64,000 bases of DNA from Pyrrhoderma lamaoense (lineage: Eukaryota > Basidiomycota > Agaricomycetes > Hymenochaetales > Hymenochaetaceae), in the NCBI GenBank assembly GCA_002794735.1, contig NBAZ01000010.1, positions 1,178,001-1,242,000 of the forward strand. The letters run 5' to 3'. The notes below the pieces were generated by a model that did no database searches, was not told the origin of the DNA, and worked only from the letters and a program-made list of their open reading frames with translations. Below are positions 11,934 through 24,048 of the stretch, piece by piece. The stretch's first letter is position 1; the number at the start of each line of letters is the position of its first letter. A program made the position numbers and the translations under genes.

Positions 11934-14369
11934 ATGCATGATACAACTATTTTCAAAGTGAGCATCAACAAGGTCAAAAAATATGTACTTCTAATAGGGA
12001 ATAGGCAACGTATAGCGGGGTCCCTGTCTATGAGATGTGAGCCTCCCTCCACATAGTAATAGAAACCACAAGTAACTCACATTTGTGTGCTTTAGGATGT
12101 GCAAAGGGATAGCCGTTATGCGCCGCAAGGCGGATGGGTGGATGAATGCAACTCAGATTCTCAAAGTGGCTGGTTTTGATAAGCCTCAAAGAACAAGAGT
12201 GCTAGAAAGAGATATACAAAAAGGCGAACATGAGAAGGTACAAGGGGGATACGGAAAATACCAAGGTGAAATCAAATAAGACTCCTAAAAAGAACAAATT
12301 GCATATGAATAATATCTACAGGAACTTGGATACCTCTTGAACGAGGTCTTGAGCTGGCAAAGCTATATAATTGTGAGGTCTTACTCCGCCCCATAATAGA
12401 TTTTCATCCAGACAACAAAAGTCCACCCCCTGCCCCAAAACATGTGTCGGCCCCAGCACCAGCTCAAGTCCAAGTGCGTAAAGAACCCCCAGCTAGCTCC
12501 CGGCCAACTCGAAATACCCCAAAGCCTGACGTGGAGGTAGAAGATGATTCTGCTTTAGTCTCTGACGATGGCTCTGAGTCCCCAAGCCCTTCAGAGATAT
12601 CAACTGCTTCTCCGACACCCCCTCCGCTTCCATCTCATCAGATCTACAATACGGACATCCAGGAGAGAGACTATGCAACGTATTATCTTTCTGCTATAGG
12701 GCGGACCCGCGATTCAAATATGTATGACGGGGATTCTATGTCGGATGATGAATCTAACTTTGGGCCGAATTATATTGATGAGATCCTCGAATACTTCATA
12801 TCAGAGTCTAGTCAGATACCCCAATTTCTTATCAATCCACCGAAGGACTTTGACCCAAACACAGCTATTGATGATGATGGTCATACAGCCCTACATTGGG
12901 CAGCGGCCATGGGAAGAATTCGTGTTGTAAAACTACTTTTGACAGCTGGTGCGGATATCTTCAAGGTCAATAATGCTGGTCAGACTGCACTCATGCGAAG
13001 TGTGATGTTCTCAAACAACTATGATGTTCGCAAGTTTCCTGAACTTTACGAGCTTTTACATCGTTCAACTCTGAATATTGATAACTACAACCGGACAGTA
13101 TTCCATCACATCATGGACGTTGCAATGGCCAAAGGAAAGACACACGCTGCACGCTACTACTTGGAAACTATTTTGCAACGGTTGTCAGAATACCCTAAGG
13201 AATTGGCAGACATCATCAACTTTCAGGATGAAGACGGCGAAACTGCCCTTACGATGGCAGCCCGCAGTAGAAGCAAGAGACTCGTCAAATTACTCATTGA
13301 TCATGGTGCAGACCCAAAGATCACGAACCGAGACAGCAAAAGTACTGAGGATTATATACTTGAAGATGCACGGTATAGATCGTCTCCCACCCTTACTTCA
13401 AGAGCAGCTGACAGGGCTTTCCGCCAACTCTCATCTGCATATCCATCATCAAATACACCTTCAAACATTACAAATGGTCATACAATGAACGGAGGCATAC
13501 CTTTGCATCACTCACTTAGTGCGCAATTTCTTAGTACTCAGTGTGTTAATGATATGACGATTGCAATGGAAAATCTTGCGGCTTCGTTCGATCAGGAGAT
13601 GAAAGAAAAGGAGCATGACTTGGCTCAAGCACAATTGATTCTGCATACTATACAATCGGAGATTCTTGAGCATCAAAGATCAATTGTACAGCTGAAACAA
13701 CATTGTCAAGGTTACGAAGATGCAAGAATAAACCTCACACGCTTGAAAGCGATGTTATCTGCAAAGATGAGCCGCCGTTATCGCTTGGGCTGGGAAAAAT
13801 GGATTAGAGATGAAGAGGAGAGGGAACGTCTAATCCGCTCCTCGGAACTGGGGAAGAACATACCTGTTATACCTGACACGGCGTCCGAAACAGCTCCGAG
13901 TTCCGCGAGTATATCTCAACAAGAGAACTTAGCGGGAACATCCGATGACATGACGAAAAGTGGAAAGCCCGGGGAGGACAAGGATAACGATATCTCGGAC
14001 CTGGAGGAATTGTACAGCAATCTGCCTACCGACGAAGTAGGTATACAGGAGACATGTCAGAAATTACGAACCGAGCTTGAACAGGGTCGATTTAGGAGGA
14101 CAAGTCTATTTGATGAGCTGGTAACCTTGCAAGCAGAAGCAGGCACAAGTGGTCGTATGGCTCAGTATCGGAGATTGCTGGGCGCGGGCTGCGGAGGTAT
14201 GCCAATTGGCGACATTGATGACGCTCTCAGCACGCTTCTTGAGGTAAGTTTCGTTTGTGGTTGAATCTCACAGATTTTCTGATAGACATTCTAGACGTTG
14301 GAAGCTGAGGAGTCTTCAAATGAATCATTGTCCTGGAGTGGCAAACCAAATCGCTCAGGTGGCTTATGA
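11934..14369 (+). CDS. MBP1: MBF transcription factor subunit, APSES/KilA-N plus ankyrin repeats
   Basis: DNA-binding subunit of the MluI-box binding factor that drives G1/S genes. Exons 11934-11957, 12005-12036, 12096-12265, 12322-14243 and 14295-14369 add up to exactly 740 codons plus stop. Residues 1-105 form the APSES domain: [15 protein letters not shown], then [20 protein letters not shown] and the wing region [14 protein letters not shown] Ser/Pro-rich acidic linker follows. Ankyrin repeats span about residues 260-430 ([40 protein letters not shown]). A coiled coil lies around 490-560 and a C-terminal helical region mediates partner binding in this family. The first 8-codon exon was chosen because it completes the conserved start of the domain in phase. 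Basidiomycete orthologues are often called Mbs1. Confidence 0.95.
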
Positions 14370-14699
14370 TATTCCCAAGGCTTGGTCGTAGTTTTCCTTT
14401 CTCTCTCGTATGCTGTAATTTAGATGACCTTGCTAACTGAATGGTCCGTGTATACTGATAATTATATATATAAACATAGTTTATTCCCGCATTATTGCAC
14501 ATTATAACTGAGATTATCGATTAATAATTCCATTTATCTAGAAATTGGAATTCGGCTGGTGTTTATTGGTCAGCTTCTTACCTAAAATGTGGCATGTGAT
14601 TGCTATCTACTTTTGAGTCCGGGGTATTCGACCAGACATACACATGAATATGCTCATTGGTACATTTTGCTTGAGAGATAACCCTACGCATCTAGAACA
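14370..14699. other. Intergenic spacer MBP1 / b5-ACAD
   Basis: Contains the MBP1 3' UTR and the promoter of the next + strand gene. AT-rich, no gene or repeat recognised. Confidence 0.5.
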
Positions 14700-16721
14700 A
14701 TGAATGAATACACAGAGGAAGAAGTTATAAAGGTATAACTCAGATATTTTTCTCAAAGTTTATCCTGAGAAACCAATCACTTATTTTGTACATGTATAGC
14801 ACTCTTCTCCTGGAGACTTGGTCTGTATCTTCGTGTTTTATATGAGAGTTCCCATAAACTAAAGGTCATGACTCGTATAGTGGGTAGTGATTGACTCAAA
14901 GATATATGATCTCACTAAGTTTGCGAACCTACATCCTGGAGGGGCAGCCGTTTTGACAAGCAGATCCATCGGTTAGTCCGACTTTAGATAGCAACGCTCT
15001 TTGAAATTGAATCATTCCTTGTCTTCAGCTGGGAAGGATGCGACAAAAGCATTTTTTGGACTGCATCGCTCTGAAGTGCTGTTGCGTCCTCAATACAAGC
15101 GACTTCAGATTGGAGTGCTCAAAGACAGTAACGAAGTTGTCAAGGCCTCAGCTCCCGATGCTCTGTCTTCCGTTCCGTTCGCAGAACCGACTTGGCTTAG
15201 CGAAGGCTTTTACAGTCCATTTTATACGGAAGGACACAGACACTTTCAGCGTGCAATGCGCAAGTTCGTTTCCGAGGTTATCTCTCCTGAAATGGAAAAA
15301 TGTGAACTCAGTGGGAAATACATAGGAAAAGACGTAGTACAGAAGATGTCGTGAGTGATCATCTCCTTGAAGAATCGGTATACGTTGCTGAGAAATCTAC
15401 TAGTGATATGAACATCCATGCTATGCGCCTGGGCCCCGGAAAACAACTTCAGGGACGAACTTTGATGGGAGGAATTATTTCTCCAGAAGAATTTGACTAT
15501 TTCCATGAGTTAATCATTTCATTTGAATACGGGCGACTCGGACTTCGTGGCTCGATGGATGGCCTTTTAGCTGGCGGTGTCATTGGACTTCCACCTGTCC
15601 TGAACTATGGATCGCCCACGCTCCAGGCCAGGGTTGTTCCAGATGTGCTGGATGGAAAGAAGTTTATCTGCCTTGCGGTTAGTGAAGCTTTTGCGGGAAG
15701 TGACGTTGGTGGATTGGAAACAACGGCTACTCGGTCAGAGAAAGGGTGGATTGTGAATGGTACCAAGAAATGGATTACGAATGGAATGTTTGCGGATTAC
15801 TTTACTACAGCCTGCCGTGTCTTAGACGCCGAAGGGAGGGAACATGGATACGTTGTGCTATTGATTGAACGTGGTGAGGGTGTTGACACCCGACCGGTTA
15901 AAACAAGTTATTCCGCAACAGCAGGAACAGCTTTTGTTACGTTTGATGATGTGAAGGTCCCAATAGAGAACACAATAGGTAAGGTTGGAGAAGGAATGAA
16001 AGTTATACTCAGCAACTTTAATCATGAACGTTGGATGATCGTTTGTGTCGGCGCTCGAACGCAACGTTTCATTGTAGAAGAATGCTTAAAGTGAGCTCTT
16101 TAGTGAGAAAAATCATTGATGCAATACTAATGGGTACAAAGATGGGCAAATCAGCGTATTGTTTTTGGGAAGCCGCTGATGTCTCAATCCGTTGTGCGAC
16201 ACAAGCTAGCAGGCATGATTTCTCGTGTCGAGGCATGCCAGAGCTGGTTAGAACAAATTACGCACCAAATGAACAATGTAAGGTTTTCCCGGCTCTTTTG
16301 ATTAAGTTCTTGAATTGATTCACTTTTCTTCGTTTCTCTTGAAGATGTCGTATGAAACCCAATCAGATATACTTGCAGGCCAAATAGCATTATTAAAGCA
16401 GTATGTTTTAACCGTATTTCCTGAAGCAATCGCTTAAGTTCCGCCCAAACTAGGTACATCACTAAGTGTGGAAGAGAAATCGCCGAAGACGCGACACAAA
16501 TATTTGGAGGACGGGGAATCACTGTTACTGGAATGGGAAAGTATATTGAGAATGTAAGTTTATCCTAAAAGTTTAACTGAATTGATTGATAACTGTGTAT
16601 ATACTTTCAGTTCCATCGCACCTCACCTTTCGATGCGATACTCGGTGGTGCAGAAGATGTTCTAGCGGATCTCGGTATAAGGCAGGCAATAAAGAAAATA
16701 CCTAAAGATGCTAAATTATAA
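14700..16721 (+). CDS. Cytochrome b5-acyl-CoA dehydrogenase fusion protein
   Basis: Nine exons (14700-14732, 14800-14820, 14881-14971, 15029-15350, 15404-16090, 16142-16277, 16345-16400, 16454-16553, 16611-16721) give 518 residues in phase. Residues 1-70 are a cytochrome b5 domain with heme ligands in HPGG (36-39) and FFGLHR (His61). The rest is an FAD acyl-CoA dehydrogenase: ICLAVSEAFAGSDVGGLETTA, WIVNGTKKWITNG, the middle beta domain, and the C-terminal helical part with GGRGITVTGMGKYIENFHRTSP. The usual YEGTS catalytic segment of short-chain ACADs is replaced by LGGAEDVLADLG, so the catalytic base must lie elsewhere or the chemistry differs. Such fusions are known in fungi but their substrate is not established. 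The b5 part probably passes electrons to or from the flavin (inference). Confidence 0.93.
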
Positions 16722-17165
16722 AGACTTTTTACGTTATCACTGGATCTCTTTTAGTTGTCGCTTCTGTATTCTGTGTATATATATATATTTATATACTTAT
16801 ACTACGTTTTTATCAATAACCAGTTGCTCAAGAAAGTAGAGCATCGAGACATCCTTCGTAGGATGCTGATTAGAATATTTCTGCTGTCGTCAGTTTTTTC
16901 GTGCTCATTCTCTGTTTTTTATGTAGTATTATTCTGTTTCATGTATTACAGTGCAACATACTGTAATATTATCAGTAACTAACATGCAAATTTTATTCCC
17001 TTCTATCATTCCCGTTTTGATAAGATAAGATCTGGCCTTATGCGAGTCATATGCATCTTAATTCGATAATTTTGCTTATCAAAGATCTATCTATTTCTCT
17101 ATCTCAGACCAGCATCACTTCTACTTACTCTTCCCCTCCATATATTATTGGTCTGTTAGTTCATT
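16722..17165. other. Intergenic spacer with TA-rich microsatellite
   Basis: AT-rich 3' UTR/promoter sequence between two + strand genes. A short (TA)n run occurs near 16776-16790. The frame at 16755-16982 is low-complexity and hydrophobic by composition only. No gene is supported. Confidence 0.5.
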
Positions 17166-18636
17166 ATGTCCGGTCGTCTTCAACATAGGGTGAGAGAATC
17201 ATTCGATCATGTCATAAAATATGGACTAACATGACTTCCAAATATAGTCTGCTTTAATTACTGGTGCTGCATCGTGAGTCGCAAATTATTTGTATATACT
17301 TATAGTTATGAAACTGTGTTATAAACTGTGTTATATATAGAGGCATTGGTCTCGAAACTTCTATTTTGTTTGCGTTGGAGGGTGCCAACGTCCTCCTTGC
17401 GGATATCAACGAAAAGGCTGTTGAGGAAGCAGCTGAGAAGCTCAGGAAGAAAGTGCCGAATGTAAAGATTGTCTCTGCTAAAGCCGATGTTAGTAAAGAG
17501 GAAGACATCAAGAACATCGTAGATCAGGCTGTCACAGAGTTCGGAAGACTTGATGTTATGTTTAACAACGCCGGTATTATGCATCCTGCAGACGACAATG
17601 CTTTGAACACAGAAGAGAAGGTGAGCAAGCTATGAATGTATGCTAGCCTTCATCTACTAGACTAACTCTCCTTTCTTTTTGCTCATGATTTTAGATATGG
17701 GACTTGACGATGAACGTCAATCTTAAAGGTGTCTGGTGGGGCTGCAAATATGCAATTCTTGCGATGCGAAAGAACCCCGCGGATCCGTCTAAGGGGTTAC
17801 ACACCGGTGGCAGCATCATCAACACTGCTAGCTTTGTTGCGATTATGGGAGCGGCAACCCCCCAGCTGGCTTGTGAGTATGGTTTAATTGGGATAGTACC
17901 GAGTTTATGTGGGAAAGAAGCTAATTTTGGGGCATGATTGCTAGATACCGCATCGAAGGTCAGCATACTAGTTGAAAACAGGCGCTGTCCAGATAGTAAT
18001 ATATCTTTAAACTTATATAGGGCGCGGTACTCGCTATGACCCGTGAACTTGCGATGGTACATGCAAGGGAAGGAATAAGGCTTAATTCTCTCTGCCCGTT
18101 CGTCCAATCACTCACCCTTTATCATCATGCAAACTTCTACTAACATGAAAAAAACACAATATAAATTCGGCTTCAGTGGTCCATTGAAAACTCGTGAGCT
18201 TTTTTGAAAATTGTTCATCCAGCGACCCATTCATTTAGACGTCTATTCTATTTAGCTTTGCTCATGGACTTTTTAAATACCACTGAGAAGCGTGAACGCC
18301 GTCTTGTACATTTACCCATGGGTAGGTTCGGTGAGGCCGTTGAGCTTGCTAAAGCGGCTCTTTTCCGTGAGTAGACTGTTCTCTCTTTGAGCATCGACTT
18401 TTCCTTGCCTCAACTGATTTTCTAAATTTTTGGATTTTCTATAGTCGCTAGTGACGATAGTAGCTATGTGACAGTACGTGACGATACCTTTCTTTAATCT
18501 AGAGATGCTGTGAAAACTTATCTGCTCATTCTAGGGAACCGACTTCAAGGTCGATGGAGGAATTTCTTCTTGTTACGTTACCCCGCTCGGGGAGCCAGCG
18601 CTCGCTCCTCCAGAAAGCCTGACAACATTGATTTAG
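17166..18636 (+). CDS. Short-chain dehydrogenase/reductase (classical SDR)
   Basis: NAD(P)(H)-dependent oxidoreductase of unknown substrate. Ten exons sum to 285 residues plus stop. The cofactor motif TGAASGIG is formed across two introns. NNAG occurs at about residue 95 (near 17565), NTASFVA carries the likely catalytic Ser, and YTASK is the catalytic Tyr-Lys motif. Five codons containing that motif come from a 14-nt micro-exon (17945-17958); another exon is only 17 nt (18177-18193). The end LCPGPLKTPLL and VTGTDFKVDGG are typical of this subfamily. The start at 17166 gives an 8-codon first exon (MSGRLQHR). It lies in line with the b5-ACAD gene, but spacing over 400 bp gives no evidence of joint regulation. 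An acidic residue near the end of beta-2 (LLADINE) suggests NAD preference. Confidence 0.93.
17311..17334. repeat. Tandem 12-bp duplication inside an SDR intron
   Basis: AAACTGTGTTAT occurs twice in direct succession just upstream of the 3' splice site used at 17340/17341. It looks like a recent local duplication that leaves the acceptor intact. Confidence 0.7.
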
Positions 18637-18784
18637 AAAATATTTTTCATAACTGAATAAAAACATGTGTTCTAAATGTATGGATTATTGTGTCAATACA
18701 CCATTAAACGTTCAAGACGTAATGCCGATATCTAAAGATGAAGTGATTACATGCTTTAATTCCCTAAATAAAAGAAACCAATAC

Positions 18785-20373
18785 TCATTGTGTGAACGGA
18801 TTACACCCGCATACACGTGCTTGGACTGCAAAACTCGCTGCACTCCCCACGACTAGACCACCCACAAGACAAAAACTTGCGATGGTCGCCGCGACATCAA
18901 CATCTTCTCGTTTACTACGTAATCGGGGGTTATGCTCAATACTTGGCGCCGCAATCATAGACATGCTTGAAATATATCCATTAGATAAGCCGAATAATAA
19001 AAGAACCCAGAAGAAAAGAATATCCTGGGCCGAAGATACGTTTCCGTTAGGGATCAGGACGTCCGGCGGAGTTGAAGCAGAGCCTTGGATATTAAAAAGA
19101 AGAAATATTGGGATAAATAGGGTACGCGCAGCGGAAAGTAGCAGTAGATGCCGTGAAGACCAGATACGTAAAGATGAAATAGCACAGAGGTACCTCCCCG
19201 CGAGGTCTCCACAGTTAAAGATAAGAAAATGTGTTGCAGTGAAAAGAAGGGTACTGATAGCAGGATTCACAGGTTTGATAGATGCGGTGATAGGTGGGAA
19301 AACGGCCTTGAATCGATATAAGATTACAATACCCTATTAATGAAGAAAATTGTATCAACGTACAAGAGTGACAACGAATACGTATGCGACAGCGAGTTCG
19401 TATTCAAAATTGGCTTTTGCAATGCGTAGCAGTCTTCCCTTCTCTTTATCAGCACTAATTGCGTGTCCAGCTTCATCATCTCGCTTTGAAGAATCCGGTG
19501 TCTGTACTACAGCCCTGTATTCAGGTAATTTCGCAAGCCAGGCTTGAGCACCAAGTGTTGCACATAAAAATAAAGTTGAAAGTCCGAAGAATATGGATGC
19601 CGCACGCGCCTCTGCTGCACCTTCATCGTAATCTACATTTGTATGTGCAGCACGGACAGACGCCGCAGCACTCAACAACTGAACTGCACTAACAACAACT
19701 CCAACGAATGCCTGACCGGACATTGTCGCCTGCATTGCAGTAGGACCAAAAAGAGATGCAGTTGCTATAACGGCCGTCTGCAAGTAAGAGCCGGCACATG
19801 CCTGAAGAATTCCGTTTATAATTACAAAGAAAAAGAAGAAATCAGGACTTGAGGGTACGGTTGTCGACAAAGTCAAGAGGCCAACTAATACTATTAATGC
19901 TAGAGTCGAGACGATGGTACGGCGGGTTGGAGATGACTATATATTTAAAAGAATGAGAAGGGCATTATTTGAAGTTTATTAGATATGAACCGACCTGCTT
20001 TGATGTAAGAGTTGCATGGGCAAGGAAACAAAAGTTAGCTAAGGTGAATGTTATTGATAAATATGAACTGAATGAGGATTTGAAGGATGATCCGGCCAGT
20101 CGAGACACGAAAAAAGGAGTAGCCGTTATCAATACTTCGGTTCATGATGCTCTATAAGAAAACTATATTTTTTTTGCATATGATACCTCATTACTCACCA
20201 TTCCATGGTAAAAGCACCGCAGACCCAAAGATGAAGTGTATCCAATTGATACGCCTGTCCACCCTATCAGTCGATATTGTTTGAGAGACATTTGGATGGG
20301 ACGTGTCATCTGCAATGTCTGATGATTGTGGTATAGGTTGGTACCCAGTATGACTGGATGTATGTTGGCTCAT
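18785..20373 (-). CDS. Equilibrative nucleoside transporter (ENT/SLC29 family)
   Basis: Membrane carrier for nucleosides and bases. Translation from the ATG at 20373 gives a short cytosolic N-terminus, then WIHFIFGSAVLLPWNVLITATPFFVSRLAG; the first junction uses the acceptor that completes WNV. The family signature follows in FSSYLSITFTLANF, then the membrane segments GILQACAGSYLQTAV and MQATMSGQAFVGVVVS. A cytosolic loop rich in charged residues comes next, then LGIVILYRFKAVFPPITASI and FNCGDLAGRYLC. The C-terminal exon adds three further helices (LFFWVLLLFGLSNGYISS...GLVVGSAASFAV). About eleven helices are expected. It shares a 318-bp divergent promoter with the lipase gene at 20692. A 182-residue frame on the opposite strand is only its shadow. 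Confidence 0.93.
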
Positions 20374-20691
20374 GGTAGTCCGAACAGAGAATACTAAATT
20401 GAGAGGACACCATTAGTAACTTATAGTTATTTACATCATGAATTGATTAGTCATTAGATGGTGGGTATCCCCTATTTAGGCACGGTGATGGACAATCACA
20501 AGCCATAAATCTGGGGTAATTAGAGTTAACGTTGTTCCCTCATTACATGTATCATTATTGCAGTCATCGTTGCCTTTAACCTTTGTCTTCCTTTTCTGCT
20601 TTCCAAAGGCAGTCTTGATTTCCAGATTGTCTGTCCTTAGATTCTATAACCAACCCTATCGTATGGAAATAATATTAATCTCTTACAGTAG
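20374..20691. promoter_or_regulatory. Shared divergent promoter ENT / lipase
   Basis: 318 bp between two divergent start codons, with pyrimidine-rich tracts toward the lipase side. No specific site was recognised. Confidence 0.5.
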
Positions 20692-23254
20692 ATGACGTCA
20701 AAATGGGAAAGCTACTCTCGCTTCGGCATAAACGTTGCCTCAACTCTGTCGTCTGTCGGCTTTTCCGCTGCGAAAGCTACTACGAGACTAGGGGTATGGC
20801 CATCGATTTCTCATGTTACTTGTAGTCATATCTTTCTTAACCCCTTCTCCCACCATCTAGTTTGGTATCGTTAGAGGTGTAACTTCGACTGCCGTAGGAA
20901 TAGCTTGCTACCCTTTAGGGGTTGGCTCAATAATGGGTGGTGCTGGTATGGTTCTATCTGCAACAAACTACCCTCACTAGGTCTCTGACGCCAAGTTTCA
21001 GTCTATACAGTATTTTCAATTGCTGAGCAGATTGCCCTTGCCCCAATTCTGATTGGAGAAAGTATCACATCTACTTCTCTAGTGGCTGCGGAATCTTCTA
21101 TCGATGTTCTCAGTGCGATCTTTCCTGGAAGTGATGAGGCGTCATTTTCACTTGCATCTTTTGTTGCCCTTGTTAAGCGGGAATGGAACCAACCAGCGTT
21201 GGATGACCATCTGCCCCGAGACAGATACAGTGTGGCTGAGGTCGCCAAAGCTCTTGTGGCCTGGGGCGCACTTCAGGGAGTTACCTATGAATGGAAGGAA
21301 AATAGCTGGTTTACTGTACTAAAAGAAATAGGCGTGAATGAACCTGAAGATCGACCTGAGCTCCGAGAACGTAAGGAGTCGCGCATACGAATAACAAGTG
21401 ATATGCAGCCTCGAAATATTGGGCAGATTATAACCGCAGAAATTGGGGATGTTGAACCATCTTCAGACCTTAATATCTCTCCCACTACAAGAAAGAGAAG
21501 CGAAAAACAGTCACACTTAAAATCGGAGCTTAGACGACTTTCGAAGATGGTCTTATTCTCGTATGGTGGAGCTGGATTGCTTTTCTTTGGAGTCCTCTTC
21601 ACCCCACCTTCTCGAGATATTCCCTCTGTGCCAAATCCACTTCGAGACGGTGCAAATACCGTAGAAGAACATACTTTAGCTGATGCTATAGATGCTTCTG
21701 AACTGGAAGCTTCATCTTCTTCACGGCACCCCGCTCCTTCTCCAAGCCCTTCTCCAAACTATTCATGGTGGAATGTTCTCCTTGGGCGACACGACCGCGA
21801 GCTTTTTGAAAAGAATGCCTTTATACCTGCTACGATGGGGCGTCATCATGGAAAAGATAAACCCATGACAGCAGTCATTGGCATGGAGAAATCTATGCCA
21901 CGGTACTGGGTCCTCACTGATCATGGGCGCCGACAAGTTGTCTTGGTCTTCCGTGGTACAATGTCCCTTAATGAACTTGCAGTAGACCTAACATGCGATC
22001 CTGCACCCTTCACTCCAGCGAGTGATGATGATCCACTAGGAGAAGACGAGGAAGTGCCTCAATCGACAGATAACGAGCTTCCTGACTCGTTGTCAGGAAC
22101 TTTTCACTTCCCCTCAATGGAGCCACCCGTAAAGCCGAAACTTAGGCGCAGGGTTTCCGTCAGAACTGTATCGGATAATGGCACTGATGGAGATTTTTAT
22201 GAAGTACATGGAGGAATGTTACGAATGGCACAGGTAATGGGTGCTCGCGGAAGGCCAGTTCACCGTGCAGTCCAACAAGCCTTATACAAGAATAAGGGCT
22301 ATGGTATGTCTTTCTAGTCTTCTAGTCAAATATTCACATGATAATTGTGAAAAAAATGTAGAGCTAATATTGACAGGCCATAGTTTAGGCGCAGGAGTCG
22401 CTTCTTTGCTGGCTCTAGTATGTCACGTTGCTCTGATAAGAAATATGTTTCCGATTATAAAGCTTCCTTTTATCTAGACTTGGGCAAATCCAGAGACTTG
22501 CCTTACAGTTCTGTCTAGTGGTCTACCTGTAGGCCGTCGCGTCTCAGCTTACATTTTTGCACCACCGTCAGTCTATATCATATATATATCATAGCATCAG
22601 CTGCTCATAAGAATTAAAGTTGTCTAGTCTCTCCTGCCCTGTCTAAACGTTCAAGACGTCTTATTACTTCATTCACATACTCTCATGATATAGTTTCTCG
22701 TCTTTCATTAGGATCCGTTCGTGATATGAACAGGGTTGCCGCATGGTTGTGCGAAGCAAACAAGAGTGATGCTAGTGGAGCGCTCAAGGATGAAGGGTAC
22801 AGTGCCGTGACGAAGCGTGCTCTAAAATGGCGAACTGGTTACGGAAATCCTGATGATCCAAATTGGGTGCGCAATTAAAATCATGTTCTAGACCAGGAAA
22901 TTGTACTAACTTTTGGTAGTTCTTGTCCATGAGGAAGACTTTAGAAGCTAATATGGTCATGGCTGATCTGTTCCCGCCAGGGCGTGTTCTGTGGGCAATT
23001 AGAGATGGAGACTTACACCCTTCTCATCGTCTTCCTGAATCTGAAGGACCAGGTTCACGCGAGGACAAAGTCAGACTGTTTGATGTACTTGATGTCGAGA
23101 AAGTGTTTAATCAAATCATATTCGCTCGAGATATGCTAAGGTATGTGCATAACAACTATGTAAGGAAATTAATTTGTTACTCATGCTTGTATACCTGTGA
23201 CGCAGCTCACACCTTCCACATCAATATGACCGAGTTCTTCACGAACTGCTATAA
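20692..23254 (+). CDS. Class 3 lipase, sn1-specific diacylglycerol lipase-like
   Basis: Predicted serine hydrolase acting on diacylglycerol or related lipids at membranes. The N-terminal region (WESYSRFGINVASTLSSVGF; LAPILIGESITSTSL; GSDEASFSLASFVALVKREW) is conserved in fungal DAGL-like proteins. A hydrophobic stretch (MVLFSYGGAGLLFFGVLF) near 21550-21600 may be a membrane anchor. The hydrolase core shows the strand VVLVFRGTMSLNELAVDL, the nucleophile elbow GHSLGAG at about 22377-22397, the acid in SHDIVSRLS and a likely catalytic His in the final SSHLPHQYDR exon. A long Ser/Pro/acidic insertion between FRGT and the nucleophile (about 21990-22200) matches the regulatory loop of animal DAGLs by position. 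The stop is at 23252-23254. Confidence 0.9.
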
Positions 23255-23448
23255 ACCAGTTGCGATATATCTGATGTATTAAGATTGTTATGTATCATGC
23301 TGTTCATGTCGCTGTATTAATACACGTATTTTGAAGTAAGCTAGGGTGGTGAATGACATTAGTCGAGATGGAAACATGAATCAATTTCACAATAATTACA
23401 CTGACTACATAGAATAAAGAAAATGAAAAACGTATTATAAGGAGATCA

Positions 23449-23885
23449 TCAGTCTTGGTCTGTCTGGTCTCTCGGGCGGTATCGTATCCCACGGTCATGA
23501 AGTTCTTGTTCTACATCCTCGGGTACTCGCCCTTTTACACGAACTGCGTACATGCCCCGCACATACTTTGCTAGAAACACACAACAGATCGACTTTAGCA
23601 TTCCAATTACAAGTTAAAGAACAGTATATACTGACCCGTCCTTTGCCACCGAGCGACCCAGCTTGATTCTGGGTCAATTACAGCTATGGCACCTTCAAAG
23701 TGTGTTGTTGTACATGCTATTACACGGTCTTGAGATTGCTTCATTTGCATGATTTCTTCACAATTCGGGCAGCCGTTACGACGGAAGTCGACGGGGCTCT
23801 GGATTATTGAGCATAGAAGACACGCACGTAGTTGGCGAGCACGAGCATTTGAAGGAATTGCTGCCGTTGGTGGTGCGTCTGCCAT
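23449..23885 (-). CDS. SPT4: Transcription elongation factor SPT4
   Basis: Small zinc protein that pairs with SPT5 to keep RNA polymerases I and II processive. Two exons (23885-23636 and 23570-23449) give 123 residues. The four-Cys zinc site is complete: CLLC and CPNC flank IIQSPVDFRRNG. The body reads HFEGAIAVIDPESSWVARWQR and continues in exon 2 with KYVRGMYAVRVKGRVPEDVEQEL, as in all orthologues. The second exon is too short to stand out as an open frame and was found from the splice sites. The gene shares a 163-bp divergent promoter with the carrier at 24049 and converges with the lipase gene. Confidence 0.97.
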
Positions 23886-24048
23886 TGAGCCAGTGGTCGT
23901 TTGCGACGGGTATAAGTTCTTCTTACTCGTGATTACAGATTGTATGTATTACAAATCTACAACTTCCTAATTGGATCACATTCACCTCATGTTTGTAATA
24001 AAAACACGCGAAGGTTATTAATAGAATGAGTAACTTTTTCCTTCATCT

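Noticed and set aside
13078..13488. 136-codon frame on the + strand inside MBP1
   Set aside because: It is an out-of-frame shadow of the ankyrin-coding exon.
16755..16982. Hydrophobic 75-codon frame between two genes
   Set aside because: It is AT-rich spacer with a TA repeat; the hydrophobicity comes only from T-rich codons.
8125..18636. A lipid biosynthetic gene cluster (CFA, ACAD, SDR)
   Set aside because: The cell-cycle factor MBP1 lies between them, spacing is ordinary and no pathway core enzyme is present, so co-location is probably chance.
18792..19340. 182-codon frame antisense to the nucleoside transporter
   Set aside because: It mirrors the transporter's last exon; composition follows from the complementary hydrophobic codons.
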